In this document: piece by piece, positions 1-6,954 of the stretch
Layout of the letters: the number at the start of each line of letters is the position of its first letter
How positions within the stretch are numbered: the first letter of the stretch is position 1
DNA from: Eubacteriales bacterium
GTDB taxonomy: Bacteria; Bacillota; Clostridia; Oscillospirales; Oscillospiraceae
Assembly: GCA_030531505.1 (NCBI GenBank)
Contig: JAUNNH010000003.1
Location: 1 to 64,000 of the forward strand
Direction: 5' to 3'
DNA: 64,000 bases
Notes under the pieces: model-generated
What the model was told of the DNA's origin: nothing
The model's input: only the letters and a program-made list of their open reading frames with translations
Databases searched by the model: none
Made by a program: the position numbers and the translations under genes

Positions 1-250
1 CAGGGATCGGGCTTCGCCATGCCGCAGACTACGCAGAGATTGTCCTCGCCGTAGGTCTCGTGCGCGCAGGTCGCGCCGCAGACGGAGCACACGCCGTCCG
101 CCCAAGTGTGGCCCGCCGCACAGGGATCGGGCTTCGCCATGCCGCAGACTACGCAGAGATTGTCCTCGCCGTAGCTGTGTTCGCACACGGCCTTACAGAC
201 CGTGCAGACGCCGTTCGCCCAGGTGTGGCCCGCCGCACAGGGATCGGGCT
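1..250. repeat. Tandem ~117-120 bp coding repeat
   Basis: Units begin at 1, 121 and 238, each opening with cagggatcgggct. The first 54 bases of units 1 and 2 are identical, while the second halves have diverged. They encode the Cys-rich units of the secreted protein on the minus strand. Identity at DNA level points to recent duplication or ongoing recombination. Confidence 0.8.
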
Positions 251-350
251 CCTGGTTCTCGCCCTCGGCAAAGGCCGTCGTGAACAGCGACACGCACAGC
301 GCGAGCACGAGCACAAGCGTCAGGAGTGTCCGTAGCTTCTTGTTTTTCAT
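1..350 (-). CDS. Secreted Cys-rich repeat protein (3' end beyond window)
   Basis: The start codon is at 350, preceded by an AGGAGAGG ribosome binding site. The first ~28 residues form a signal peptide with a Lys-rich n-region, a Leu/Val core and an A-F-A cleavage site. Then come near-identical units of 39-40 residues, each with the pattern C-x3-GHxW, GVCxVC, C-x-H and LCVVCGMAK. The Cys and His spacing suggests small zinc- or disulfide-stabilised knuckles. The units are also near-identical as DNA: the first 54 bases of 1-120 and 121-237 match. The gene runs off the left edge, so the number of repeats and the C-terminal part are unknown. Exported localisation is well supported. I do not recognise a function. 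Confidence 0.8.
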   Translation of the reverse strand, partial: MKNKKLRTLLTLVLVLALCVSLFTTAFAEGENQEPDPCAAGHTWANGVCTVCKAVCEHSYGEDNLCVVCGMAKPDPCAAGHTWADGVCSVCGATCAHETYGEDNLCVVCGMAKPDP

Positions 351-451
351 CGTTGATCCTCTCCTTTGCAGGTGTGTATAGACATCCAAAAATATATGTC
401 ACAAGCCGGGCACTTTGGATAAAGATGGATAGGGTGACATAATTTGTACCA

Positions 452-481
452 AGTATAACATATATATTTGGACTAAGTCAA
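452..481 (-). promoter_or_regulatory. Sigma-A-type promoter of the Cys-repeat gene
   Basis: Reading the minus strand, TTGACT (476-481) is followed after 18 nt by TATACT (452-457), about 100 nt upstream of the start codon at 350. Confidence 0.5.
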
Positions 482-550
482 GGAAATAGACCAGTATTTT
501 TCGACTAGTGTTTTGAAAACCGGACTATGATAAACATGAGGTGATGGCCC

Positions 551-865
551 ATGGAAGACAGTTTTGTCCGGGATCGGATCACACAGCTTCGGATGAAAAA
601 AGGCGTCTCGGAATATCAGATGAGCTATGACCTTGGTCACAGCCGGGGATACCTGTATAATATCTCCTCCGGTAAGGCGCTGCCGCCGATGAAGGAATTC
701 TTTGCGATCTGCGAGTACCTCGGTGTTACGCCGCAGGAGTTCTTTGACGAGGGCAACAAAAGGCCGGAGCTGATTCAGAAGGCGGTTGAAGGGATGCGCG
801 GGCTGGATGACAAGGATATGCTGTTGCTGTTGGAACTGATTCAGCGTCTGCAAAAAACGGAATAA
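551..865 (+). CDS. XRE-family helix-turn-helix regulator
   Basis: A 104-residue protein with an N-terminal Cro/CI-type helix-turn-helix over roughly residues 8-65. The recognition region reads SEYQMSYDLGHSRGYLYNIS and is followed by a conserved P-x-MKEFFAICEYLGV helix. The last ~35 residues are a charged helical tail. The start ATG follows a GAGGTGAT ribosome binding site. The gene stands alone between a secreted-protein gene and the rpsB-tsf operon, both on the opposite strand. It is probably a DNA-binding repressor. Its target is not evident, and I see no clear palindrome next to it. Confidence 0.82.
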   Translation: MEDSFVRDRITQLRMKKGVSEYQMSYDLGHSRGYLYNISSGKALPPMKEFFAICEYLGVTPQEFFDEGNKRPELIQKAVEGMRGLDDKDMLLLLELIQRLQKTE

Positions 866-902
866 AAAAACGGGCCGGTCATCCATATGGATGACCGGCC
901 CG
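864..902 (-). terminator. Rho-independent terminator of tsf
   Basis: Perfect stem GGGCCGGTCATCC / GGATGACCGGCCC (871-902). On the minus strand it is followed by seven T, 30 nt after the tsf stop codon. Confidence 0.9.
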
Positions 903-930
903 CTGTATGCGGGTTGATTCTCGGGAAGGC

Positions 931-1863
931 TTACTTGCCCATGTTCATCTGGGCTGCGACCTCAGCCGCAAAGTCCTCTTCCTTCTTCTCGATGCCCTCG
1001 CCCTTGACGAAGTGCACGGCGTCGACGAACTTCACGCTGCCGCCGAGCTTCTTGGCGGCGTCGGCGATATAGCCCTCGACAGAGCCGGAGAACAGGTCGG
1101 AGCGGACGAAGTCCTGCTGCAGGAGGCAGTTCTCTTTGTAGAAGGCGTTGATCTTACCGGAGGCGATCTTCTCCTTGATGGCCTGGGGCTTCGCAGCCAT
1201 CTTCGGGTCGTTGTTCATCAGCGCGACCTGGACCTCGAGCTCATGGTCGATGTCGGCCTGGGGAACGAGGGCCTTGTCCCAGTACTTGGGATTCATCGCG
1301 GCGATCTGCATGGCGACGTTCTTGCCGATCTCGGTGGCGTCGATGTCGCCCTCGACGGCCAGGTTCACCAGCACGCCGTGGGTGCCGCCGGCGTGGACGT
1401 AGGCCACGTTGGTCGGATTGGCAAAGCGGACGAAGCGGCGGATCTGCAGGTTCTCACCGATGGACATGACCTTCTCGGGCAGGATCTCGGCCACGGTCAG
1501 GTCACGCTCGGGGTACTTGCACTGGAGCAGCGCATCGACATCAGCGGGATTGTCGTTCAGCACGACCTTGCAGATGTCCTTCACGAACTGCTGGAACGCC
1601 TCGCTCTTGGCGCAGAAATCGGTCTCGCAGTTGACTTCCACGACGGCGCCGACGCCGCACTTGGGGCAGACACGGGCATAGGCCATGCCCTCGGCGGCCA
1701 CACGGCCGGCCTTCTTCGCGGCCTTGGCCAGGCCCTTTTCACGCAGCCAGTCGACAGCCTTCTCCATATCGCCGTCGGTCGCCTGGAGCGCCTTCTTGCA
1801 GTCCATCATGCCGACGTTGGTCATTTCACGCAGCGTCTTGACATCCTGAGCGGTAAAAGCCAT
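931..1863 (-). CDS. tsf: Translation elongation factor Ts
   Basis: EF-Ts is the cytosolic guanine-nucleotide exchange factor for EF-Tu. The UBA-like N-terminus carries the family signature as TNVGMMDCKKAL (residues ~16-27), and the core dimerisation region contains VEVNCETDF. At 310 residues the length is normal. An AGGAGGAAT ribosome binding site precedes the start. It follows rpsB by 68 nt, the classic rpsB-tsf order, with a weak hairpin between them that may lower tsf output. Just before VEVNCETDF there is a Cys-x-x-Cys pair (VCPKCGVG), and a further Cys replaces the usual Val after CETDF. I do not expect these in the family, and they may mark a lineage-specific metal or redox site. Confidence 0.97.
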   Translation of the reverse strand: MAFTAQDVKTLREMTNVGMMDCKKALQATDGDMEKAVDWLREKGLAKAAKKAGRVAAEGMAYARVCPKCGVGAVVEVNCETDFCAKSEAFQQFVKDICKVVLNDNPADVDALLQCKYPERDLTVAEILPEKVMSIGENLQIRRFVRFANPTNVAYVHAGGTHGVLVNLAVEGDIDATEIGKNVAMQIAAMNPKYWDKALVPQADIDHELEVQVALMNNDPKMAAKPQAIKEKIASGKINAFYKENCLLQQDFVRSDLFSGSVEGYIADAAKKLGGSVKFVDAVHFVKGEGIEKKEEDFAAEVAAQMNMGK

Positions 1864-1892
1864 TGAATATTCCTCCTAATCTTTTTCCTCAG

Positions 1893-1921
1893 AAAAGGGG
1901 GCGCGGTCAGGCGTCCCCTTT
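1893..1921 (-). terminator. Leaky terminator/attenuator between rpsB and tsf
   Basis: On the minus strand, AAAGGGGACGC and GCGCCCCCTTTT form a hairpin with one mismatch and a short T-run directly after the rpsB stop. It probably reduces rather than blocks readthrough into tsf. Confidence 0.55.
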
Positions 1922-1931
1922 CGGTGTATTC

Positions 1932-2672
1932 TTACTCTTCGACGGTCTCGACGGCCTCGGCCATGACAGCCTCGACGTCCTCGGCGTCGGCGCCCTGACG
2001 GCCTTCCTGCACGGCGTTGGCCATGGTGGAGGCGATCAGACGGATGGCGCGGATAGCGTCGTCGTTGGCGGGGATCACGTAATCGACCTCATCGGGGTCG
2101 CAGTTGGTGTCGACGATGGCGACGATGGGGATGTGCAGCTTGCGGGCTTCGGCGATGGCGTTGTGCTCCTTGCGGGGGTCGACGACGAAGAGCGCGCCGG
2201 GCAGCTTCTTCATGTCCTTCACGCCGCCGAGATACTTCTCGAGCTTCTCCATCTCGCCGAGGTGCTTCATGACTTCCTTCTTCGGCAGCATGTCGAAGGT
2301 GCCGTCCTCCTGCATCTTCTTGAGCTGGGCGAGACGGTCCACGCGGGTGCGCATGGTCTTGAAGTTGGTGAGCATACCGCCGAGCCAGCGGGCGTTCACA
2401 TAGTACATGCCGACGCGGGCGGCTTCCTCGCGCACGGCGTCGGTAGCCTGCTTCTTGGTGCCGACGAAGAGGATGGTGCCATTGTTGGCGGCGAGGCTGC
2501 GCACGAAGTCGTAAGCCTCCTCCAGCTTCTTCACGGTCTTCTGCAGGTCGATGATGTAGATGCCGTTACGCTCGCAGTAGATGTACTCGGCCATCTTGGG
2601 GTTCCAGCGGCGGGTCTGGTGACCGAAGTGGACACCGGCTTCCAGCAGCTGCTTCATGGATACGACAGACAT
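1932..2672 (-). CDS. rpsB: 30S ribosomal protein S2
   Basis: Ribosomal protein S2 of the small subunit (246 residues). It contains the family signatures [14 protein letters not shown] near the N-terminus, [20 protein letters not shown] and [23 protein letters not shown]. The ATG at 2672 is chosen over an upstream in-frame ATG because a GGAGG lies 10 nt before it and the product then begins [19 protein letters not shown], the usual S2 N-terminus. It heads the rpsB-tsf operon, transcribed from the promoter at 2789-2817 through a leader of about 110 nt that could host ribosomal-protein feedback. The C-terminus is Glu/Val rich, as is common in Clostridia. Confidence 0.98.
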   Translation of the reverse strand: MSVVSMKQLLEAGVHFGHQTRRWNPKMAEYIYCERNGIYIIDLQKTVKKLEEAYDFVRSLAANNGTILFVGTKKQATDAVREEAARVGMYYVNARWLGGMLTNFKTMRTRVDRLAQLKKMQEDGTFDMLPKKEVMKHLGEMEKLEKYLGGVKDMKKLPGALFVVDPRKEHNAIAEARKLHIPIVAIVDTNCDPDEVDYVIPANDDAIRAIRLIASTMANAVQEGRQGADAEDVEAVMAEAVETVEE

Positions 2673-2788
2673 TGTTGGATTTCCTCCCATTATTTTTTGT
2701 TATTTCCTCTGGGAACCTCATCCCTCCGGCCAAGCCCTGTCGCCGGGCCACCTGGCCGTAAGTCCGCTCCCATGCGAAATGCCTTGAT

Positions 2789-2817
2789 ATAATAGCAGAA
2801 TCATGCCCGTTTTGCAA
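2789..2817 (-). promoter_or_regulatory. rpsB promoter
   Basis: Minus-strand TTGCAA (2812-2817), a 17-nt spacer, then TATTAT (2789-2794). It gives an rpsB leader of about 110 nt with GC-rich inverted segments that could fold, consistent with but not proving autogenous control. Confidence 0.7.
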
Positions 2818-2849
2818 GGGCTTTTTACCATTTTGTTGAAATTATTTTT

Positions 2850-3971
2850 TCACTTTTGTTCGGGCTGACGCCGCTGGCCCCCGAGCGGACCGAAATACCA
2901 GCCGCTGGTCCCCTCGTGCTTGACGAAGTATCCCCGGCTCGTCTCCTCCACGACCCGGACCCGGTCGCCCGCCTTCAGCGGCAGGATATAGTCCGTGCAG
3001 TCGTTGCAGTCGGTGACGGGCGCCTCGGTGAAGAGGTACTTCGTGAGGATGTCCATCACATAGCCGGTGCGGCGGTGGCGGCAGCGGGAAAACTCCTCCC
3101 CGCGCTCCAGGACCTCCACCGTGCTGTCGCCCCAGCGGATATAGTACGAGCTTGCGCTTCCGGCCTGGTCGCGCAGTACGGTCCGCTCCGGGAAGGGATC
3201 GTAGGCCGCAAAGGAGAAATCCTCACTCTCGCGGTCGGGGATGATGAGGGCGTTGAGCTGCCCGTCGTCCTTGAGCACGCAGCCGCCGTCGATGCAGACG
3301 ACGCGTTTGTGCCGGTCGACGATGGGGTTGGCGCAGACGACGTTCTCCCGGTAGAGAACCACCGGGTAGTGTCCGACGATCAGCCACTTGTCAAAGCGCA
3401 TCGGGCGGTCGAGGAAGCGGTCGACGCGGTTGAGCTCATCGCGCGTGTGCGCGCGGAGCGGTTTTCCCGGCGTCATGCCCGCGTGGGCGAAGACAAAGCG
3501 CTCGGTCTCGATAGCGTCCGGCAGGGCGCCGAGCCAGGCGAGCTCCTCCGGGAAGGCCTCATAGAGCTGCCATTTGACGGGCGTGAAATCCCGCACGGCA
3601 AGCGGATCGATCCCGAGCTCAAGGCACATGTCCCAGATCAGGCCGCAGCGTTTGAACTGGACATAGTGCAGGAAGTGCATGTCCTCCCCGTCGCGCCGGC
3701 GGTCGAAGATACGGGCCCAGCCGTCGCAGTTGCCGCATACGGCGTAGACGTTCCCCGCGGCACTCAGGGCCATCACGCGCCGCAGCAGCGCGAGGCTCTG
3801 CGTGCCCTTCTCCAGCAGGTCCCCGTCGAGGATCAGAATATCCTTCCCGGAGAAGCCCAGCTGCGCGAGCAGCCCCTCAAAGTAGGGGAGGTTCCCGTGG
3901 ATGTCCGACATCACCAGGATCCGCCGTCCGGGAGGCAGCGCGAGATACGCGATCCGGGCAAGGTCACTCAT
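2850..3971 (-). CDS. Calcineurin-like metallophosphoesterase with C-terminal SH3-like tail
   Basis: The dimetal phosphoesterase motifs appear in order: SDIHGN (~22-27), LDGDLLEKG (~50), CGNCD (~78, in place of GNHD), FAHAGMTPG (~165) and GHYPVVLY (~200). This order fits the PPP-type serine/threonine phosphatase superfamily. Residues ~300-360 resemble a bacterial SH3-like domain (LKAGDRVRVVEETSRGYFV..GTSGWYFGPL). The substrate is unknown. Its start overlaps the stop of the upstream histidine phosphatase-acetyltransferase gene by 8 nt, so the two are one operon. Cytosolic, with no signal peptide. The acid NHD-to-NCD change in motif III is unusual, because that His normally takes part in catalysis. 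Confidence 0.85.
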   Translation of the reverse strand: MSDLARIAYLALPPGRRILVMSDIHGNLPYFEGLLAQLGFSGKDILILDGDLLEKGTQSLALLRRVMALSAAGNVYAVCGNCDGWARIFDRRRDGEDMHFLHYVQFKRCGLIWDMCLELGIDPLAVRDFTPVKWQLYEAFPEELAWLGALPDAIETERFVFAHAGMTPGKPLRAHTRDELNRVDRFLDRPMRFDKWLIVGHYPVVLYRENVVCANPIVDRHKRVVCIDGGCVLKDDGQLNALIIPDRESEDFSFAAYDPFPERTVLRDQAGSASSYYIRWGDSTVEVLERGEEFSRCRHRRTGYVMDILTKYLFTEAPVTDCNDCTDYILPLKAGDRVRVVEETSRGYFVKHEGTSGWYFGPLGGQRRQPEQK

Positions 3972-5088
3972 CGCGCGCCCTCCTCAGGCTCTTCTCCAGC
4001 AGGAGCAGCCCGTCCGCACCGCCCTCGCGCCCGAGCACGGTGAACCCCTCGCGCTCGTAGAAGGCGCGGGCGGCGGTGTTGGAGGCGGCCACGTTAAGCC
4101 GGAGGCTGCGCCGCCCGAGCTTCTGGTACTTCCGGTAGACCCGGGCCAGCACCTGGATGCCGTAGCCCTGATGGCGGTACTCCGGCTTGAGATAGAGCAG
4201 GCTCAGCCAGCCGTAGCCCGCCCAGCGCCCGCGCCGGGTGTCCATGTCCACCAGGCCGATCGGCTCGTCGCCCACCAGCATGCGCAGCACGCTCTCGGGA
4301 TCGGCGCGGTAGTGCTCCTGCGCGCTGTGCAGATACACCGGGGCGGAGTAGCCCTCGAGGTCCCCGTGGGCGCTGCGCCAGGCGTCGGCGTAGCAGGCGG
4401 TATAAAAGTCCGGCTCCCGCGCGGGATCCAGGCTCTCATGACGCACGTCCCCGTTGCGGCTCCAGGCGGGCTCTGCGAGCGCAGTGAGATGGGAGGCGTC
4501 GTTATAGAAATCCAGCGTAAAGCGCGTTCCGTCCCAGATAAGGCGCGACACGGCGGTGTTGCGGCAGATGGGCAGAGCCTGCACGTCCCGGAGGCTCACG
4601 CCGGTGATGCGGCTCAGCAGGCAGCGGATCGTGACCCCGTGGCTCACCACGGCGACGGTTTTCCCGGCGTTCTGGCGTGCGATGTCCTCCAGCGCGGCAT
4701 AGGCGCGCTCGCCCACCTCGGCGTAGGTCTCCGCCCCCTCGAGACGGAAGCGGTCCGGCTCGTAGACAAAGAGGCGGGCAAGCTCCGGCTCGGCGTGAAA
4801 GACGTTGCCGAAAAACTCCGTCTCCCAGGGGCCGACATTGATCTCCCGCAGGCGGGGGTCGCGGCGGACCGGCAGGCCCCAGTACCGCGCGATGCCGGCG
4901 GCGGTATGGCGGGCGCGATAGAGGTCGCTGGCATACACGGCGTCGACCGGGATGGCGTGAAAGCGCTCGGCCAGCAGCGCGATCTGCTTCTCGCCGAGGG
5001 GCGTCACATCCCCGTCCCAGTGGCCCTGCATGATGCGGTAGCGGTTCCCTTCGGCCTGCGTGTGCCGAATGAGATAAATTTCCGTCAT
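3964..5088 (-). CDS. Histidine phosphatase-GNAT acetyltransferase fusion
   Basis: Residues 1-~190 are a phosphoglycerate-mutase-like histidine phosphatase, with the catalytic RHTQAEGN motif at ~8-15, a SDLYRARHTA loop, and VVSHGVTIRCL containing the second His. Residues ~200-374 are a GNAT N-acetyltransferase with the acetyl-CoA loop PEYRHQGYGIQVL and the AARAFYEREGF strand-helix near the C-terminus. The ATG at 5088 follows GGAGG by 7 nt; upstream in-frame Met codons lack a ribosome binding site. The first gene of a two-gene operon with the metallophosphoesterase. Both moieties keep their key residues. The joint substrate is unknown; two phosphatases in one operon suggest small-molecule or nucleotide metabolism, but this is inference. 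Confidence 0.85.
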   Translation of the reverse strand: MTEIYLIRHTQAEGNRYRIMQGHWDGDVTPLGEKQIALLAERFHAIPVDAVYASDLYRARHTAAGIARYWGLPVRRDPRLREINVGPWETEFFGNVFHAEPELARLFVYEPDRFRLEGAETYAEVGERAYAALEDIARQNAGKTVAVVSHGVTIRCLLSRITGVSLRDVQALPICRNTAVSRLIWDGTRFTLDFYNDASHLTALAEPAWSRNGDVRHESLDPAREPDFYTACYADAWRSAHGDLEGYSAPVYLHSAQEHYRADPESVLRMLVGDEPIGLVDMDTRRGRWAGYGWLSLLYLKPEYRHQGYGIQVLARVYRKYQKLGRRSLRLNVAASNTAARAFYEREGFTVLGREGGADGLLLLEKSLRRARDE

Positions 5089-5105
5089 AAGAAGTCCTCC
5101 AAGCC

Positions 5106-5134
5106 TTGACCGATCCGATCCGATACAGTATAAT
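5106..5134 (+). promoter_or_regulatory. Promoter of formyltransferase-like gene
   Basis: TTGACC (5106-5111), a 17-nt spacer, TATAAT (5129-5134), 64 nt before the start codon at 5198. It faces the minus-strand promoter at 5152-5180. Confidence 0.75.
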
Positions 5135-5151
5135 AATACAATAATGCCTGT

Positions 5152-5180
5152 ATTATAGTCCCAAAGAGCGGGAAAGACAA
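5152..5180 (-). promoter_or_regulatory. Promoter of phosphatase-acetyltransferase operon
   Basis: Minus-strand TTGTCT (5175-5180), a 17-nt spacer, TATAAT (5152-5157). Predicted starts of this promoter (~5145) and of the plus-strand promoter (~5141) nearly coincide, so the two probably compete for RNA polymerase. Confidence 0.6.
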
Positions 5181-5197
5181 GAGGGGGTGGACAGAGC

Positions 5198-5824
5198 ATG
5201 GTCCGTGCGGCGGTACTGGCCTCTGGCGACGGGGGACGGCTCCAGGCGATCCTTGACGCGATGTATTTCAAGGAGATCCCGAACTTCGAGCTCGTGGCCG
5301 TGATCTGCCCGGAGCGCGGCTGCAACGCGATGAAGCGCGCGCTCAACGCCAAGGTCCCCGCTTATGTGGTGGACCCGGAGCTCTTTCCCACTATGACGAG
5401 CCACAGCATGGCCGTCGCGAACAAGCTGCGCGATATGGATATCGAGCTGGTGATCCTCGCGGATTATGAGCTGCCGCTCGGTGTTATCCCCTATCAGTTC
5501 AAAAACCGCATCATCGGGACGTTCCCGGCTCTTTATCCCGCCTTTGAGGATGCGGAGGGGGACATCCAGCGCGCCGTGCTTGAGCGCGGTGTGCGCGTCA
5601 CCGGCGCCACGGCCTACTTTGCCGACGGCGACGGGCGCGTCGGTGGGATCATCCTCCAGAAGGCGGTTGAGGTCCGACCCGGCGACGATCCGGAGACCCT
5701 GGGCCGCCGCGTGATGGAGGAGTGCGAGTGGCCGCTGTTGACCCGCGCTGTCGCCGCCTACTGCGGAGGCGAGCTGCAGGTGCGCGGCAACCGGGTCCGC
5801 TTCCAGACTCCGGTGGAGAACTGA
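5198..5824 (+). CDS. PurN-like formyltransferase-fold protein, catalytic residues replaced
   Basis: The 208-residue chain follows the fold of glycinamide ribonucleotide transformylase (PurN) throughout: AVLASGDGGRLQAILDA at the N-terminus, a central NRIIGTFPALYPAF strand-loop and GGIILQKAVEVRPGDDPETL. Aligned by eye to E. coli PurN, the catalytic Asn106, His108 and Asp144 become Gly, Phe and Val (GTFPALYP for NIHPSLLP; RVGG for LDGG). It is therefore unlikely to transfer a formyl group. It may bind a folate or nucleotide ligand as a sensor or act on another substrate. It is a single gene with its own promoter and terminator, and no purine genes are nearby. Confidence 0.75.
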   Translation: MVRAAVLASGDGGRLQAILDAMYFKEIPNFELVAVICPERGCNAMKRALNAKVPAYVVDPELFPTMTSHSMAVANKLRDMDIELVILADYELPLGVIPYQFKNRIIGTFPALYPAFEDAEGDIQRAVLERGVRVTGATAYFADGDGRVGGIILQKAVEVRPGDDPETLGRRVMEECEWPLLTRAVAAYCGGELQVRGNRVRFQTPVEN

Positions 5825-5836
5825 ACAGAAGCGACA

Positions 5837-5866
5837 AACGCTGCCGATGAATCGGCAGCGTTTTTT
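5837..5866. terminator. Bidirectional terminator
   Basis: Stem AACGCTGCCGA / TCGGCAGCGTT with a 4-nt loop and six T on the plus side. It also lies directly downstream of the converging aspartate kinase gene. Confidence 0.9.
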
Positions 5867-5872
5867 ATTATC

Positions 5873-6832
5873 CTATCTCCAGACGGCCCGGTGCACGGCG
5901 CGCAGCACGGAGAGCTCCGTGCCCGGCCGCACCTGCAGTACGGCGGCATTCTCCGCAGCGACGCAGCCCGTGACACTCTCTGCGGGGAGCAGCTCCTCCC
6001 TGAGCAGCGCCGTCGCCGTCCGCGCGGCCTCACGGCCCACAATGGTCACGCTGTGCGCCGCCTCGTCCCGCGTTACACCCGCGAGGGCGGGCCGTTCGTC
6101 TTCCGCGAGCGCGCGCACCTCGGAGCCGGGCGAGGCAGTAAAGGTCGACAGCAGCCGAATGGGCTGCCTCTCGGAGGCCGCAAGGCGCACCGACTCTGCG
6201 TGCAGCACCTGCGAGCCGGCCTGTGCGAGGGCCAGCATATCCCGGAAATCGATTGCCGGGATCAGCCGGGCCTCTTCCACGAGACGCGGATCGGCGGTGT
6301 AGATGCCGTCTACGTCGGTATAGATCTCGCAGCGGTCGGCCTGCAGTGCCGCGGCGAGCGCCACGGCCGTCGTGTCCGAGCCGCCGCGCCCGAGCGTGCT
6401 GATGTCGCCCGCGGGTGTGATGCCCTGAAAGCCCGCCACGACGGGGATCTCTCCCGCTGCGAGGGAGGCGAGCAGGCGGCGGGGCGCCGCGAGCAGCAGC
6501 CGGGCGTCCCCGTGCTTTTCTTCGGTGATGAGCCCGGCCTGCCAGCCGCTGTAGGAGCGGGCCAGCGCGCCGAGCACCTCGAGCTGGATGGCCATGAGAG
6601 CCGCCGAACGCTGCTCGCCTGTGGCAAGCAGGGCGTCGAGCTCCCGCACGGCGGGACGGGGCGTGATCTCGTGCGCCAGGCGCAGCATCTCGTCGGTGGA
6701 CTCCCCTGCGGCAGAGACCACCGCGAGCACCTCGCAGCCCCGCCGCCGCGCTTCCAGGCAATGCTCCGCTGCGCGGCGCAGACAGCTGAGATCGGCCAGC
6801 GAGCTGCCGCCGAATTTCTGAACGATCCGCAT
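5873..6832 (-). CDS. lysC: Aspartate kinase with shortened regulatory region
   Basis: Phosphorylates L-aspartate, the first step to lysine, threonine, methionine and diaminopimelate. Kinase-domain motifs are all present: KFGGSS (~5), VVSAAGESTDEML, GFQGITPAGDISTLGRGG and IYTDVDGIYTADPR. The ATG at 6832 has an AGGAGG ribosome binding site, and a longer upstream reading lacks one. At 319 residues the protein is ~80 shorter than typical aspartokinases. After the kinase domain only one ACT-sized segment remains (from about AGVTRDEAAHSVTIVG to the end), instead of two ACT domains. Feedback control by lysine or threonine may thus be altered. An amino-acid-kinase paralogue with another role is less likely, given the intact motifs. 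Confidence 0.9.
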   Translation of the reverse strand: MRIVQKFGGSSLADLSCLRRAAEHCLEARRRGCEVLAVVSAAGESTDEMLRLAHEITPRPAVRELDALLATGEQRSAALMAIQLEVLGALARSYSGWQAGLITEEKHGDARLLLAAPRRLLASLAAGEIPVVAGFQGITPAGDISTLGRGGSDTTAVALAAALQADRCEIYTDVDGIYTADPRLVEEARLIPAIDFRDMLALAQAGSQVLHAESVRLAASERQPIRLLSTFTASPGSEVRALAEDERPALAGVTRDEAAHSVTIVGREAARTATALLREELLPAESVTGCVAAENAAVLQVRPGTELSVLRAVHRAVWR

Positions 6833-6954
6833 AGATTTTCCTCCTGCGGCGCCGCGAAAAAAGCGGCGCCGTTCCATTCTATACGGAAAACGCCGCGCGT
6901 GACACGGTATAAAATCTCCTCTTCCCGGCAAAGACAGAGACGGGGGTGAGGACG

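Noticed and set aside
1-250. CRISPR array at the left edge
   Set aside because: The ~120-bp units are directly adjacent and encode a protein with a signal peptide; there are no spacers.
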